Source: Gammaproteobacteria bacterium (GTDB lineage Bacteria; Aquificota; Aquificia; Aquificales; QOAS01). Taken from it: a stretch of 17,252 nt of DNA. The translations under genes were made by a program, and so were the position numbers. Shown in pieces: positions 15,557 to 17,252 of the stretch (position 1 is the first letter of the stretch; every line of letters starts with the position of its first letter). The notes under the pieces are model-generated. The model was not told the DNA's origin. It did no database searches and saw only the letters and a program-made list of their open reading frames with translations. The stretch covers positions 1 to 17,252 of the forward strand of contig QOAS01000045.1 of NCBI GenBank assembly GCA_003972855.1. Reading direction: 5' to 3'.

Positions 15557-16006
15557 ATGGGTATTTGGGAAATTCTCTTTTTACTTCTATTGGTTTTAGC
15601 CTTAGGTTTTACCGCCTTTGCGGTTTACCGCTGGTGGAAATTCAAAAAAATGCTCTCCTACACAAAAGCTATGGTGGGAAAAAAGTTGGAAGACCTCATA
15701 ATCCTTCCCCAACTCAAAGGGGTTACGGTGGGTCTTAACATTCCCAAAAAGGGTGAGGTCGTAATTTACTTTTACGGTCCCAATTGTAAATTTTGCCCCA
15801 AACAGGAGGAGGAGCTTAAAAAACTTCCCCAAAACTTGAAACTTTTTAAGTTTGATGTAAGAACCAAAAGGGGAAAGATAATGGGTGCGGTTTTTAGGGT
15901 TTCGGTATTGCCTTCGGTTATTGTGCTAAGGGATAGGGTTATAAAGGCTTACTTTACCGCTTTTGCCACCGCGGATAGGATTGTAAAGGCGATAAAAGAG
16001 GATTAA
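15557..16006 (+). CDS. Membrane-anchored thioredoxin-fold protein with CxxC motif
   Basis: The 149-residue protein has one N-terminal hydrophobic segment (about residues 5-24) followed by a basic stretch YRWWKFKK. The soluble part reads VVIYFYGPNCKFCPKQEEEL, with Cys77 and Cys80 as a thioredoxin-like active site. Pro119 in VSVLPSVIV occupies the cis-proline position. The active site is CKFC rather than the CGPC of ordinary thioredoxin, and the usual Trp before it is absent. The positive charges follow the membrane segment and there are none before it, so the positive-inside rule puts the thioredoxin domain in the cytoplasm, unlike the periplasmic anchored thioredoxins used in cytochrome maturation. 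It may reduce or exchange disulfides near the membrane; the partner is unknown. It diverges from pncB and ends six bases from the convergent rpsQ stop. Confidence 0.8.
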   Translation: MGIWEILFLLLLVLALGFTAFAVYRWWKFKKMLSYTKAMVGKKLEDLIILPQLKGVTVGLNIPKKGEVVIYFYGPNCKFCPKQEEELKKLPQNLKLFKFDVRTKRGKIMGAVFRVSVLPSVIVLRDRVIKAYFTAFATADRIVKAIKED

Positions 16007-16012
16007 AGGAAA

Positions 16013-16321
16013 TTAAACCTCAACCTCTTCGCTTACACTTTCAAAGGTTTTTGCCCTTTCAAGGATTTTTACAACAACCCACCTTTTGGTTTTGGAAAGG
16101 GGTCTGGTTTCCCTAATAACGACCTTGTCCCCAACTTTGCACTCGTTATTGGGGTCGTGGGCGTGATACTTCTTGCTTTTCACAACGGTTTTTCCGTAAA
16201 GGGGGTGGGGAAACTTCCTATCCACCCTAACAACAACGGTTTTATCCATTTTATCGCTAACGACGATACCTACAAGTTCTTTCCTCTTTTCGTGCCACTG
16301 TTTTTCTCTTTTTTCAGCCAT
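16013..16321 (-). CDS. rpsQ: 30S ribosomal protein uS17
   Basis: uS17 is a primary 16S rRNA-binding protein with an OB fold. The 102-residue product carries the family core KELVGIVVSDKMDKTVVVRV, then HPLYGKTVVKSKKYHAHDP and CKVGDKVVIRETRPLSKTKRW. It is somewhat longer than the roughly 85 residues common in bacteria because of a charged start (MAEKREKQWHEKR) and an acidic end (SEEVEV). The start is fixed by GGGAGGAG (16333-16326) four bases before the ATG; an in-frame extension of 25 codons upstream would reach into pheT and is rejected. The gene normally sits between rpmC and rplN in the S10 ribosomal operon. Here its neighbours are pheT upstream and a thioredoxin-like gene downstream, so it has been relocated or is an extra copy. 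Confidence 0.95.
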   Translation of the reverse strand: MAEKREKQWHEKRKELVGIVVSDKMDKTVVVRVDRKFPHPLYGKTVVKSKKYHAHDPNNECKVGDKVVIRETRPLSKTKRWVVVKILERAKTFESVSEEVEV

Positions 16322-16385
16322 TATTCTCCTCCCAAGTATTAGTAAGCCCGAAAAGTAATATTTTAAAGGAGAAACCCCAAAAGGT

Positions 16386-17252
16386 TTAGGGTTCAATTTC
16401 CAATCCTTTTTCCGTTAATTCGTATTTTACCCTCCTGCCGTTGCAAAGTATATAACCGCTTCCGTCCCCTTGGGGGGTTATTTGGGCTTCCTTGCAACCC
16501 AGTTTGGAGGAAACCACCTTGAGTATTGCCTCCCTTAGGGCTTGGTCATCGGATACCTCCAAAGTTACCTTTGTGGGTAATCCCAAGCTGTTTAAAATTT
16601 CACTCGCCAACGAGGGGTCTATATTCTCCCCTACATAGGCGGTGAGTTTGGAATATTTGAGCCTTACCTTTTGGGGTTGGTAAGGGTTGGGGTAAACCTC
16701 TTTTAGGGAAGTTACCTCGCCTCCCGCCAACTTAAGGATTAGCGATAAAGCCAAATCCTGTGCGTTGGCAACATTTTCTATATCAACATTCCTTTCAAAA
16801 CGGTATGAGCTTTCGGTTCTTATGTCTAACCTCTTGGCGGTTTTTCTCACCCTAAATGGGTCAAAGTAGGCGGTTTCCAACAAAATGTTGGTGGTATCTT
16901 CGCTTACCGCGGAATTTTCTCCCCCTATAATTCCCGCAAGGGCTAAAATTTTTTTGTCGTCCGCAATAACCAAATCGCCTTTTTGAAGTATGTATTCCTT
17001 TCCGTTTAAGGCTTTAAATCTCTCCCCGCCTTCGGCGGGTTTAACGTAAATTTTCCCCTCTATTTTATCTAAGTCAAAGGCGTGCATAGGATTTCCTTCG
17101 GTAAAGAGGATGTAGTTTGTAATGTCCACGATGTTGTTTACCGAGTTTTGACCAAACTTCCAAAGGCTAACTTGAAGCCATAGGGGACTTTCTTTGACTT
17201 TAACATTTCTTACCACCGCACCCCTATAGCGTTTGCAGGCTTCCCTATCCAA
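16386..17252 (-). CDS. pheT: Phenylalanyl-tRNA synthetase beta chain: B3/B4 editing region and part of B5, with abnormal C-terminus (5' end off right edge)
   Basis: The frame is open to the right edge. It enters at the B3/B4 editing domain: CKRYRGAVVRNVKV, SPLWLQ, NNIVDITNYILF, GNPMHAFDLDKIEG, LAGIIGGENS and SYRFERNVD are classic PheT motifs. The domain helps hydrolyse misacylated Tyr-tRNA(Phe). The first half of B5 follows (VGENIDPSLASEILNSLGL). After this the sequence departs from the family: the second half of B5, the catalytic-like core that pairs with PheS, and the FDX-ACB domain are absent. They are replaced by a tail of about 60 residues (from VTLEVSDDQALREAIL, through LGCKEAQITPQGDGSGYIL, to ELTEKGLEIEP) that I do not recognise. 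Codon use in the tail looks like that of the neighbours. A split pheT, a truncated extra copy or an assembly error are all possible. rpsQ follows 64 bases downstream. Confidence 0.85.
   Translation of the reverse strand: MDREACKRYRGAVVRNVKVKESPLWLQVSLWKFGQNSVNNIVDITNYILFTEGNPMHAFDLDKIEGKIYVKPAEGGERFKALNGKEYILQKGDLVIADDKKILALAGIIGGENSAVSEDTTNILLETAYFDPFRVRKTAKRLDIRTESSYRFERNVDIENVANAQDLALSLILKLAGGEVTSLKEVYPNPYQPQKVRLKYSKLTAYVGENIDPSLASEILNSLGLPTKVTLEVSDDQALREAILKVVSSKLGCKEAQITPQGDGSGYILCNGRRVKYELTEKGLEIEP

Noticed and set aside
16322..16385. AAACC/GGTTT stem after pheT as a terminator
   Set aside because: Only five base pairs and no following T-run on the transcribed strand.
16530..16558. Internal GGAGG plus ATG within the pheT tail on the minus strand, possibly starting a new small gene
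   Set aside because: The ATG opens only a four-codon frame (ATG ACC AAG CCC TAA), so no separate protein results.
1..17252. CRISPR array, insertion sequence, prophage or defence cassette
   Set aside because: No regular repeats with spacers, transposase, integrase or phage genes were seen; the only mobile element with support is the intein.

Overview
The window looks like chromosomal DNA from a thermophilic, autotrophic, Gram-negative-type bacterium. The evidence for this is a full-length reverse gyrase (the marker of life at very high temperature), a two-subunit ATP-citrate lyase (the key cleavage step of the reductive TCA cycle), and bacterial housekeeping genes (bL32, uS17, GrpE, glutamate racemase, bacterial PheT). 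Reverse gyrase plus split AclB/AclA fits Aquificota-like lineages of the Hydrogenothermaceae/Desulfurobacteriaceae kind better than Aquifex or Hydrogenobacter, which are known to use citryl-CoA synthetase plus citryl-CoA lyase. The genus cannot be fixed from this sequence.

Layout, left to right. The 5' two fifths of purL lie on the minus strand (1-834, running off the left edge) and are divergent from a reverse gyrase gene (905-5911, +). The reverse gyrase carries a 448-residue LAGLIDADG intein exactly inside its TOPRIM D-x-D-x-E motif. On the plus strand follow a class V aminotransferase (6009-7136) and an FkbM-family methyltransferase (7147-7977). Facing them is the aclB-aclA operon (11227-8002, -). 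murI (11277-12068, +) diverges from aclB. It converges with, and overlaps, a secreted repeat protein that has a peptidoglycan-binding domain (13181-12060, -). Upstream of that gene on the same strand is a tRNA-Leu(UAA) gene with encoded CCA (13328-13242). grpE (13426-13965, +) converges with pncB-rpmF (15516-13962, -). A membrane-anchored thioredoxin-fold protein (15557-16006, +) diverges from pncB. The window ends with rpsQ (16321-16013, -) and a pheT reading frame (16386 to the right edge, -) that stops inside the B5 domain.

The genes are very tightly packed. No gap exceeds 100 bases and two convergent pairs overlap at their stop codons. Only a minority of genes (aclA, aclB, rpmF, rpsQ) carry a clear GGAGG Shine-Dalgarno sequence; most others start just downstream of A/T-rich sequence with no such site.

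The items most worth attention are the intein that splits the catalytic acidic triad of reverse gyrase, the pheT frame that ends in an unrelated tail of about 60 residues, an in-frame mini-ORF with an ideal ribosome binding site just before purL, an rpsQ gene outside the usual S10 operon, and an inverted repeat between pncB and the thioredoxin-like gene. No CRISPR array, insertion sequence, prophage or obvious defence system was found.
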